NCBI GenBank assembly: GCA_037783415.1
Contig: JAZGTN010000178.1
Coordinates: 558,001-622,000, forward strand
Length of the DNA stretch: 64,000 nt
Direction: 5' to 3'
Source of the DNA: Leptasterias polaris
Lineage: Eukaryota > Echinodermata > Asteroidea > Forcipulatida > Asteriidae
Notes under the pieces: generated by a model
Seen by the model: only the letters and a program-made list of their open reading frames with translations
Told to the model about the DNA's origin: nothing
The model's database searches: none
Shown: positions 1 to 10,100 of the stretch, in pieces
Numbering within the stretch: the first letter of the stretch is position 1
How the letters are laid out: every line of letters begins with the position of its first letter
Made by a program: the position numbers and the translations under genes

Positions 1-95
1 AACAAAAAAGAATATACATAGGTCATTTTACCACGTTTAATTGTCATTCCAAGTTTCATTTTACCTAGCTTTAAGGAATAAGGGGGTGAATGGGT

Positions 96-115
96 GGGCG
101 GGGCGTGGGCGGGGC
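96..115 (+). promoter_or_regulatory. Paired GC-box-like motifs in every satellite unit
   Basis: The nonamer GGGCGGGGC occurs twice, at 96-104 and 107-115, and is conserved in every unit I read. GC boxes bind Sp1/KLF-type zinc-finger factors in animals. They lie about 830 bp from the TATA-like tract of the same unit, so they do not form a compact promoter with it. Function is inference only; GC-rich satellite sequence can contain such words by chance. Confidence 0.3.
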
Positions 116-220
116 TTGTTGCAAAATGCCCTTCCAGACACTTTACGGTTAATAAATTGTGGGTGAACGGGAACAATTGGACTATAGTTAAGAGTTAAGA
201 GTTAAGACTGTAAGCTAATA

Positions 221-482
221 AGGTGTTTGGGCTGGGGGATAGGGTCCGGGCTGACGGCTAGGGTTTTGGGCTTTGGGGGTAGGCTCGGCTGGGGGTTAGG
301 GTTTGGGCTGGGGCTATGATTTCGGCTAGGGGCTAGGGTTAGGGCTGGGGGATATGATTCGGCTTGGGTGTAGGGTTTGGGCTGGGGGCTGGGGTTTGGG
401 CTGACGGCTACGGTTTTTGCCGAGGGTTGTACAGTATAGTGTAGGGTTTAGGCTGCTGGGTTGGGGGCTAGGCCTAGGGTTT
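221..482 (+). repeat. Degenerate telomere-like G-rich block of the satellite unit
   Basis: About 260 bp of plus-strand sequence is built from loosely repeated words such as GGGCTGGGGG, TAGGGTTTGGG, TTAGGG and CTAGGG. The block recurs in every complete unit. Runs of three or more G are closely spaced, so the strand could in principle form G-quadruplexes. TTAGGG is the usual animal telomere repeat; this block is too irregular to be a true telomere and is better described as a degenerate G-rich minisatellite inside the larger unit. Confidence 0.75.
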
Positions 483-942
483 ACACATCACGCATCAGAG
501 TGTATTCACTTTCCGGAAACTTGACATATATGATGACATATCCACCACCTCCCCTACTCCTCTTCAAATAGTCTGTTGGTGGTTTTTCTCTCCTTTTTCA
601 TATTCAACCAGCCACGTTGGCTCATGATTCTTTGAATGTGACTAAAACCGTCAGTCTCATACTTATTACTTTTCATAGTTTAACCATGCAGGTTTAGAAA
701 GCAAACCCCTCTTTGAGTGTGAAACGTTGAATTATTCTCGGTTAATAAATGTATTGTAATTTGAGGAAATAGAAACATTATTGCTATACTAACAGTTTAC
801 AGTCAAAGAAATGATATTTCCAATGTAAAAACAGCAACAAAGTGACAAACAATGCCCCCACACAACTCATTACTGTCGTTGTTTCAAGCCTACATAAATG
901 TAAACAGAACACAAACATGGCTGCACGGGCGCCGCCATGTTG

Positions 943-952
943 TATATATAAG
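943..952 (+). promoter_or_regulatory. TATA-like tract of the satellite unit
   Basis: TATATATAAG follows a GC-rich stretch (GGGCGCCGCCATG) in each unit. It resembles a core-promoter TATA box. In two units this tract is the insertion site of the 480-bp inverted-repeat element. No transcript start or downstream reading frame supports promoter activity, so this is a sequence resemblance only. Confidence 0.25.
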
Positions 953-3900
953 GGCACTTAATTATTCTTTATGGTTAAAAAATTATGCTTAAATTGTTGA
1001 AAATAAGTCACTGACTTGATATCTGAAAAAATGAATTGAAAATGTTATTGCGTTCGTCTACAACAAGGTCAAACATGTTTGAGCATTTACATGTACTCTA
1101 AGCAATGCGATAAGAAAAACCTGCATTACACGCTGTGTACACTCTAATGTCAAGTCAGTTGTTATATCCAAATCCTAGTCACTCAACAAGTTATAAACTT
1201 ATCTCTTTTTTTTAGTTATACGATTCTAAACGCCTTACAATTATTTTTAATAATTGACAGTGGAAGCTGTAAAAGGGAAAGGGGATTGAAGAGGGAGGGC
1301 CTGAGAAGGGGGGGGGGGGGTAGATTTTGCTTACCCGCCAACATTTTTAACCATGTAATCATATTGAGTTTAAAATGGTGAACTTTATAACAAAAAAGAA
1401 TATACATAGGTCATTTTACCACGTTTAATTGTCATTCCAAGTTTCATTTTACCTAGCTTTAAGGAATAAGGGGGTGAATGGGTGGGCGGGGCGTGGGCGG
1501 GGCTTGTTGCAAAATGCCCTTCCAGACACTTTACGGTTAATAAATTGTGGGTGAACGGGAACAATTGGACTATAGTTAAGAGTTAAGAGTTAAGACTGTA
1601 AGCTAATAAGGTGTTTGGGCTGGGGGATAGGGTCCGGGCTGACGGCTAGGGTTTTGGGCTTTGGGGGTAGGCTCGGCTGGGGGTTAGGGTTTGGGCTGGG
1701 GCTATGATTTCGGCTAGGGGCTAGGGTTAGGGCTGGGGGATATGATTCGGCTTGGGTGTAGGGTTTGGGCTGGGGGCTGGGGTTTGGGCTGACGGCTACG
1801 GTTTTTGCCGAGGGTTGTACAGTATAGTGTAGGGTTTAGGCTGCTGGTTGGGGGCTAGGCCTAGGGTTTACACATCACGCATCAGAGTGTATTCACTTTC
1901 CGGAAACTTGACATATATGATGACATATCCACCACCTCCCCTACTCCTCTTCAAATAGTCTGTTGGTGGTTTTTCTCTCCTTTTTCATATTCAACCAGCC
2001 ACGTTGGCTCATGATTCTTTGAATGTGACTAAAACCGTCAGTCTCATACTTATTACTTTTCATAGTTTAACCATGCAGGTTTAGAAAGCAAACCCCTCTT
2101 TGAGTGTGAAACGTTGAATTATTCTCGGTTAATAAATGTATTGTAATTTGAGGAAATAGAAACATTATTGCTATACTAACAGTTTACAGTCAAAGAAATG
2201 ATATTTCCAATGTAAAAACAGCAACAAAGTGACAAACAATGCCCCCACACAACTCATTACTGTCGTTGTTTCAAGCCTACATAAATGTAAACAGAACACA
2301 AACATGGCTGCACGGGCGCCGCCATGTTGTATATATAAGGGCACTTAATTATTCTTTATGGTTAAAAAATTATGCTTAAATTGTTGAAAATAAGTCACTG
2401 ACTTGATATCTGAAAAAATGAATTGAAAATGTTATTGCGTTCGTCTACAACAAGGTCAAACATGTTTGAGCATTTACATGTACTCTAAGCAATGCGATAA
2501 GAAAAACCTGCATTACACGCTGTGTACACTCTAATGTCAAGTCAGTTGTTATATCCAAATCCTAGTCACTCAACAAGTTATAAACTTATCTCTTTTTTTT
2601 AGTTATACGATTCTAAACGCCTTACAATTATTTTTAATAATTGACAGTGGAAGCTGTAAAAGGGAAAGGGGATTGAAGAGGGAGGGCCTGAGAAGGGGGG
2701 GGGGGGTAGATTTTGCTTACCCGCCAACATTTTTAACCATGTAATCATATTGAGTTTAAAATGGTGAACTTTATAACAAAAAAGAATATACATAGGTCAT
2801 TTTACCACGTTTAATTGTCATTCCAAGTTTCATTTTACCTAGCTTTAAGGAATAAGGGGGTGAATGGGTGGGCGGGGCGTGGGCGGGGCTTGTTGCAAAA
2901 TGCCCTTCCAGACACTTTACGGTTAATAAATTGTGGGTGAACGGGAACAATTGGACTATAGTTAAGAGTTAAGAGTTAAGACTGTAAGCTAATAAGGTGT
3001 TTGGGCTGGGGGATAGGGTCCGGGCTGACGGCTAGGGTTTTGGGCTTTGGGGGTAGGCTCGGCTGGGGGTTAGGGTTTGGGCTGGGGCTATGATTTCGGC
3101 TAGGGGCTAGGGTTAGGGCTGGGGGATATGATTCGGCTTGGGTGTAGGGTTTGGGCTGGGGGCTGGGGTTTGGGCTGACGGCTACGGTTTTTGCCGAGGG
3201 TTGTACAGTATAGTGTAGGGTTTAGGCTGCTGGTTGGGGGCTAGGCCTAGGGTTTACACATCACGCATCAGAGTGTATTCACTTTCCGGAAACTTGACAT
3301 ATATGATGACATATCCACCACCTCCCCTACTCCTCTTCAAATAGTCTGTTGGTGGTTTTTCTCTCCTTTTTCATATTCAACCAGCCACGTTGGCTCATGA
3401 TTCTTTGAATGTGACTAAAACCGTCAGTCTCATACTTATTACTTTTCATAGTTTAACCATGCAGGTTTAGAAAGCAAACCCCTCTTTGAGTGTGAAACGT
3501 TGAATTATTCTCGGTTAATAAATGTATTGTAATTTGAGGAAATAGAAACATTATTGCTATACTAACAGTTTACAGTCAAAGAAATGATATTTCCAATGTA
3601 AAAACAGCAACAAAGTGACAAACAATGCCCCCACACAACTCATTACTGTCGTTGTTTCAAGCCTACATAAATGTAAACAGAACACAAACATGGCTGCACG
3701 GGCGCCGCCATGTTGTATATATAAGGGCACTTAATTATTCTTTATGGTTAAAAAATTATGCTTAAATTGTTGAAAATAAGTCACTGACTTGATATCTGAA
3801 AAAATGAATTGAAAATGTTATTGCGTTCGTCTACAACAAGGTCAAACATGTTTGAGCATTTACATGTACTCTAAGCAATGCGATAAGAAAAACCTGCATT

Positions 3901-5063
3901 ACACGCTGTGTACACTCTAATGTCAAGTCAGTTGTTATATCCAAATCCTAGTCACTCAACAAGTTATAAACTTATCTATTTTTTTTAGTTATACGATTCT
4001 AAACGCCTTACAATTATTTTTAATAATTGACAGTGGAAGCTGTAAAAGGGAAAGGGGATTGAAGAGGGAGGGCCTGAGAAGGGGGGGGGGGGTAGATTTT
4101 GCTTACCCGCCAACATTTTTAACCATGTAATCATATTGAGTTTAAAATGGTGAACTTTATAACAAAAAAGAATATACATAGGTCATTTTACCACGTTTAA
4201 TTGTCATTCCAAGTTTCATTTTACCTAGCTTTAAGGAATAAGGGGGTGAATGGGTGGGCGGGGCGTGGGCGGGGCTTGTTGCAAAATGCCCTTCCAGACA
4301 CTTTACGGTTAATAAATTGTGGGTGAACGGGAACAATTGGACTATAGTTAAGAGTTAAGAGTTAAGACTGTAAGCTAATAAGGTGTTTGGGCTGGGGGAT
4401 AGGGTCCGGGCTGACGGCTAGGGTTTTGGGCTTTGGGGGTAGGCTCGGCTGGGGGTTAGGGTTTGGGCTGGGGCTATGATTTCGGCTAGGGGCTAGGGTT
4501 AGGGCTGGGGGATATGATTCGGCTTGGGTGTAGGGTTTGGGCTGGGGGCTGGGGTTTGGGCTGACGGCTACGGTTTTTGCCGAGGGTTGTACAGTATAGT
4601 GTAGGGTTTAGGCTGCTGGTTGGGGGCTAGGCCTAGGGTTTACACATCACGCATCAGAGTGTATTCACTTTCCGGAAACTTGACATATATGATGACATAT
4701 CCACCACCTCCCCTACTCCTCTTCAAATAGTCTGTTGGTGGTTTTTCTCTCCTTTTTCATATTCAACCAGCCACGTTGGCTCATGATTCTTTGAATGTGA
4801 CTAAAACCGTCAGTCTCATACTTATTACTTTTCATAGTTTAACCATGCAGGTTTAGAAAGCAAACCCCTCTTTGAGTGTGAAACGTTGAATTATTCTCGG
4901 TTAATAAATGTATTGTAATTTGAGGAAATAGAAACATTATTGCTATACTAACAGTTTACAGTCAAAGAAATGATATTTCCAATGTAAAAACAGCAACAAA
5001 GTGACAAACAATGCCCCCACACAACTCATTACTGTCGTTGTTTCAAGCCTACATAAATGTAAA

Positions 5064-6860
5064 TTATTTAGAGCATCTAAAAAGCTGCTTGGGCATAGTG
5101 ATGACGTCCTATATCCACCTTTTAAAGATAAAATGACTCTTGCTAATGATATGGGTAGCTTTTTTGTACAGAAAATATCTAATATTCATGCTAAACTTGA
5201 TGACTTGGAAGTTTCAACCTCTGTTGACAGAACGTTATCTTTTACATCTGAAACAATGTCCAGTAAAATCCTGTTTGATAGTTTTATACCATTAACCGAG
5301 TCACAGGTAAAACAGCTTGTTGTCAATTCTTCTAAGGGATCATGCGCTCTGGATCCCATGCCTACTAACCTTGTGGGTGAGTGCCTGGATGTTTTGCTTC
5401 CAGTACTTACCAACATTATAAATTCATCATTAGTATCTGGTACATTTCCTACTGACTGGAAAGAAGCTTTAATATGCCCTTTACTTAAAAAACCCAATCT
5501 CGATATGAAATTAGAAAACTACCGACCAATCAGTAACTTACAATTTATTTCTAAATTAACTGAGAGGGCCGTTTGTGACCAACTTTATTGTCACATGTCA
5601 AAACATTCTATGTTTCCGGTTTTCCAATCATCTTATCGGAAGCATCACAGTACAGAGACGGCTCTTATAAAGGTTAAAAATGATTTATTGATGAGGATGA
5701 ATTCCCAACATGTTATTCTGCTTATCCTTTTAGACCTGAGTGCAGCGTTCGATACTGTTGATCACGCCATTTTATTGAAACGTCTGCAGTCTAAATTTGG
5801 AGTCACTGGCAAGGCCCTTGATTGGTTTTCATCTTATTTGTTGGATAGAAGTCAACGTGTTTCTATTCAGGGTACCTTATCAGAAAAGTTTAACATCAAC
5901 TGTGGTGTGCCTCAGGGATCCTGCTTAGGACCATTTTTATTCCTTGTCTATGCCTCTAAATTGTTTGACATCGTTGAGCGTCATCTGCCTGATGTTCATT
6001 GTTATGCGGATGACACTCAGCTGTATTTATCTTTTAGACCGGACGATAAATTTTGTCAAGCTGCTGTAACTATAATGGAAGACTGCATTGGGGACATCAG
6101 GCAATGGATGTTGCATGACCGGCTTCTAATTAATGATGCTAAGAGTGAATTTTTGATCATCGGATCAAAGCAGCAGTTGCAGAAAATTAATATTTCCAAT
6201 ATCATGATAGGTGATGCTAAAGTTTTTCCTACAACATGTGTTCGTAATTTAGGGTCATGGTTTGATTCTGAACTTACAATGAACACCCACATCAATAAAG
6301 CTTGCTCTGCAGCTTTTTTTCATCTTCACAACATCAAACGCATTAGTCAATTCCTAACACAAGACTCTCTTTTAAAACTAATTCATGCATTTGTGACTAG
6401 TCGTCTTGATTATTGTAATGGCCTTTTGTATGGTCTGCCAAAGTCACAGATAGCTAAACTACAAAGGGTTCAAAACGCTGCAGCCAGAATTGTTACTAAC
6501 ACACACCGGTTTGAACACATTACACCTATAATTCGTCAATTACATTGGTTGCCTGTTTCGTACAGGATTAATTTTAAAATCCTTTTGTTGACCTTTAAAG
6601 CTCTTCATGGTCTTTCTCCAAAGTATTTACAGGATCTTGTTTCCATCCGGAAGGTATCTTCATATCAACTTAGGTCAGGGAATAATGGTATTTTCTTGGA
6701 TTATCCTTCTGGTAAAATGTTGACTACATTTGGTGATAGGGCTTTTTCTGTGGCAGCCCCTAAGCTTTGGAATGCGCTACCGTTTCATATACGTAGCGAA
6801 CAGAAACTTACCTCTTTTAAATGTAATATAAAAACCTATCTTTTTAAAGCCGCTTTTTAG
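5064..6860 (+). CDS. LINE ORF2 fragment: reverse transcriptase domain
   Basis: The open frame extends upstream to 5001, but its first 21 codons are satellite sequence; the element contributes 598 codons up to a TAG at 6858-6860. Numbering from 5001, the reverse transcriptase motifs are: palm motif A LLDLSAAFDTVDH with the first catalytic Asp at residue 245 (5733); motif B GVPQG at 302-306; and motif C YADD at 335-338 with both Asp residues present (6003-6014). The segment RKHHSTETAL before motif A is typical of CR1/L2-type enzymes. The C-terminal region with LHWLPVSYRINFKIL and a final KTYLF is also usual for the group. The upstream endonuclease is absent and there is no proper start codon, so this is a dead-on-arrival fragment rather than a working gene. 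No frameshift or internal stop is seen. Confidence 0.9.
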   Translation, partial: LFRASKKLLGHSDDVLYPPFKDKMTLANDMGSFFVQKISNIHAKLDDLEVSTSVDRTLSFTSETMSSKILFDSFIPLTESQVKQLVVNSSKGSCALDPMPTNLVGECLDVLLPVLTNIINSSLVSGTFPTDWKEALICPLLKKPNLDMKLENYRPISNLQFISKLTERAVCDQLYCHMSKHSMFPVFQSSYRKHHSTETALIKVKNDLLMRMNSQHVILLILLDLSAAFDTVDHAILLKRLQSKFGVTGKALDWFSSYLLDRSQRVSIQGTLSEKFNINCGVPQGSCLGPFLFLVYASKLFDIVERHLPDVHCYADDTQLYLSFRPDDKFCQAAVTIMEDCIGDIRQWMLHDRLLINDAKSEFLIIGSKQQLQKINISNIMIGDAKVFPTTCVRNLGSWFDSELTMNTHINKACSAAFFHLHNIKRISQFLTQDSLLKLIHAFVTSRLDYCNGLLYGLPKSQIAKLQRVQNAAARIVTNTHRFEHITPIIRQLHWLPVSYRINFKILLLTFKALHGLSPKYLQDLVSIRKVSSYQLRSGNNGIFLDYPSGKMLTTFGDRAFSVAAPKLWNALPFHIRSEQKLTSFKCNIKTYLFKAAF

Positions 6861-7175
6861 TGTGTCTTTCTTCTATGGTCACCTTGTCAGTTAGTTTAGA
6901 TTTTTAGCATAAATAGGGTTAAAGGCGTCTGTCTCCTGAAAAGGTCAAAACATTACCGATGCCAGCAGGGATAGGCCTATGTAATAAGTACTATTAGTTC
7001 TCTGTTGGCGGGACAGACGTATCCCCATACTTTTGTTTGGGCGCTGGCCTGGTGACCAGTCTTTTTTCTTTGTCCTTTTCTTCCATTATGTGCTTTTTAA
7101 CATGTGTTCTGCGCCTTTGATCATTTTGTATGTAAGGGGCGCAATATAAATTTTAAATATTATTATTATTATTAT
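5064..7175 (+). mobile_element. 5'-truncated CR1/L2-like LINE inserted in satellite unit 4
   Basis: Unit 4 is interrupted after its base 903. The insert is 2112 bp and is flanked by a 4-bp direct repeat TAAA (5060-5063 and 7176-7179), a probable short target duplication. It carries the reverse transcriptase part of a LINE ORF2, a 3' untranslated region of about 315 bp, and ends in an (ATT)n tract (7158-7175), as many Jockey/CR1-superfamily LINEs do. The endonuclease domain and any ORF1 are missing, so it is a typical 5'-truncated copy made by target-primed reverse transcription. The frame is undamaged and the flanking satellite matches the other units, which suggests a fairly recent insertion. 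Assignment to CR1/L2 rather than a sister clade rests on motif style only. Confidence 0.9.
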
Positions 7176-10100
7176 TAAACAGAACACAAACATGGCTGCA
7201 CGGGCGCCGCCATGTTGTATATATAAGGGCACTTAATTATTCTTTATGGTTAAAAAATTATGCTTAAATTGTTGAAAATAAGTCACTGACTTGATATCTG
7301 AAAAAATGAATTGAAAATGTTATTGCGTTCGTCTACAACAAGGTCAAACATGTTTGAGCATTTACATGTACTCTAAGCAATGCGATAAGAAAAACCTGCA
7401 TTACACGCTGTGTACACTCTAATGTCAAGTCAGTTGTTATATCCAAATCCTAGTCACTCAACAAGTTATAAACTTATCTCTTTTTTTTAGTTATACGATT
7501 CTAAACGCCTTACAATTATTTTTAATAATTGACAGTGGAAGCTGTAAAAGGGAAAGGGGATTGAAGAGGGAGGGCCTGAGAAGGGGGGGGGGGGGGTAGA
7601 TTTTGCTTACCCGCCAACATTTTTAACCATGTAATCATATTGAGTTTAAAATGGTGAACTTTATAACAAAAAAGAATATACATAGGTCATTTTACCACGT
7701 TTAATTGTCATTCCAAGTTTCATTTTACCTAGCTTTAAGGAATAAGGGGGTGAATGGGTGGGCGGGGCGTGGGCGGGGCTTGTTGCAAAATGCCCTTCCA
7801 GACACTTTACGGTTAATAAATTGTGGGTGAACGGGAACAATTGGACTATAGTTAAGAGTTAAGAGTTAAGACTGTAAGCTAATAAGGTGTTTGGGCTGGG
7901 GGATAGGGTCCGGGCTGACGGCTAGGGTTTTGGGCTTTGGGGGTAGGCTCGGCTGGGGGTTAGGGTTTGGGCTGGGGCTATGATTTCGGCTAGGGGCTAG
8001 GGTTAGGGCTGGGGGATATGATTCGGCTTGGGTGTAGGGTTTGGGCTGGGGGCTGGGGTTTGGGCTGACGGCTACGGTTTTTGCCGAGGGTTGTACAGTA
8101 TAGTGTAGGGTTTAGGCTGCTGGTTGGGGGCTAGGCCTAGGGTTTACACATCACGCATCAGAGTGTATTCACTTTCCGGAAACTTGACATATATGATGAC
8201 ATATCCACCACCTCCCCTACTCCTCTTCAAATAGTCTGTTGGTGGTTTTTCTCTCCTTTTTCATATTCAACCAGCCACGTTGGCTCATGATTCTTTGAAT
8301 GTGACTATAACCGTCAGTCTCATACTTATTACTTTTCATAGTTTAACCATGCAGGTTTAGAAAGCAAACCCCTCTTTGAGTGTGAAACGTTGAATTATTC
8401 TCGGTTAATAAATGTATTGTAATTTGAGGAAATAGAAACATTATTGCTATACTAACAGTTTACAGTCAAAGAAATGATATTTCCAATGTAAAAACAGCAA
8501 CAAAGTGACAAACAATGCCCCCACACAACTCATTACTGTCGTTGTTTCAAGCCTACATAAATGTAAACAGAACACAAACATGGCTGCACGGGCGCCGCCA
8601 TGTTGTATATATAAGGGCACTTAATTATTCTTTATGGTTAAAAAATTATGCTTAAATTGTTGAAAATAAGTCACTGACTTGATATCTGAAAAAATGAATT
8701 GAAAATGTTATTGCGTTCGTCTACAACAAGGTCAAACATGTTTGAGCATTTACATGTACTCTAAGCAATGCGATAAGAAAAACCTGCATTACACGCTGTG
8801 TACACTCTAATGTCAAGTCAGTTGTTATATCCAAATCCTAGTCACTCAACAAGTTATAAACTTATCTCTTTTTTTTAGTTATACGATTCTAAACGCCTTA
8901 CAATTATTTTTAATAATTGACAGTGGAAGCTGTAAAAGGGAAAGGGGATTGAAGAGGGAGGGCCTGAGAAGGGGGGGGGGGTAGATTTTGCTTACCCGCC
9001 AACATTTTTAACCATGTAATCATATTGAGTTTAAAATGGTGAACTTTATAACAAAAAAGAATATACATAGGTCATTTTACCACGTTTAATTGTCATTCCA
9101 AGTTTCATTTTACCTAGCTTTAAGGAATAAGGGGGTGAATGGGTGGGCGGGGCGTGGGCGGGGCTTGTTGCAAAATGCCCTTCCAGACACTTTACGGTTA
9201 ATAAATTGTGGGTGAACGGGAACAATTGGACTATAGTTAAGAGTTAAGAGTTAAGACTGTAAGCTAATAAGGTGTTTGGGCTGGGGGATAGGGTCCGGGC
9301 TGACGGCTAGGGTTTTGGGCTTTGGGGGTAGGCTCGGCTGGGGGTTAGGGTTTGGGCTGGGGCTATGATTTCGGCTAGGGGCTAGGGTTAGGGCTGGGGG
9401 ATATGATTCGGCTTGGGTGTAGGGTTTGGGCTGGGGGCTGGGGTTTGGGCTGACGGCTACGGTTTTTGCCGAGGGTTGTACAGTATAGTGTAGGGTTTAG
9501 GCTGCTGGTTGGGGGCTAGGCCTAGGGTTTACACATCACGCATCAGAGTGTATTCACTTTCCGGAAACTTGACATATATGATGACATATCCACCACCTCC
9601 CCTACTCCTCTTCAAATAGTCTGTTGGTGGTTTTTCTCTCCTTTTTCATATTCAACCAGCCACGTTGGCTCATGATTCTTTGAATGTGACTATAACCGTC
9701 AGTCTCATACTTATTACTTTTCATAGTTTAACCATGCAGGTTTAGAAAGCAAACCCCTCTTTGAGTGTGAAACGTTGAATTATTCTCGGTTAATAAATGT
9801 ATTGTAATTTGAGGAAATAGAAACATTATTGCTATACTAACAGTTTACAGTCAAAGAAATGATATTTCCAATGTAAAAACAGCAACAAAGTGACAAACAA
9901 TGCCCCCACACAACTCATTACTGTCGTTGTTTCAAGCCTACATAAATGTAAACAGAACACAAACATGGCTGCACGGGCGCCGCCATGTTGTATATATAAG
10001 GGCACTTAATTATTCTTTATGGTTAAAAAATTATGCTTAAATTGTTGAAAATAAGTCACTGACTTGATATCTGAAAAAATGAATTGAAAATGTTATTGCG

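Larger units (their letters stand above)
1..1388 (+). repeat. Representative satellite unit (unit 1) with landmarks
   Basis: Landmarks in order: an A-rich start; two GC-box-like motifs (96-115); a short GTTAAGA triplication near 187-206; a G-rich telomere-like block (221-482); a C-rich/T-rich stretch near 550-590 flanked by CCACCACC and GGTGGT; a TATA-like tract (943-952) just after GCGCCGCCATG; a T8-AG tract near 1206-1215 that resembles a splice acceptor; and a poly-G run (13 G here, 1308-1320). No frame stays open long enough to suggest a protein. Short minus-strand frames of 60-64 codons appear only in units with certain G-run lengths, so they are chance. I see no tRNA, 5S or snRNA signature. 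This unit has one extra G (GCTGGG near 453-460) relative to all others. Confidence 0.9.

Noticed and set aside
515..600. Possible C/D snoRNA from a TGATGA word in the satellite unit
   Set aside because: No CTGA box at a suitable distance and no terminal stem, so the single match is chance.
1216..1407. Recurring minus-strand frame of 62-64 codons starting MYILFCYKVHH in many satellite units
   Set aside because: It is open only when the poly-G run has certain lengths, its C-terminal half changes frame between units, and it has no domain. It is a by-product of the satellite sequence.
5001..5063. The first 21 codons of the reverse transcriptase frame as its true start
   Set aside because: These bases are ordinary satellite sequence present in every unit, and the supposed start codon is GTG. 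The element begins at 5064.
5186..5497. Minus-strand frame of 103 codons inside the LINE
   Set aside because: Shadow of the plus-strand reverse transcriptase frame; no recognisable domain.
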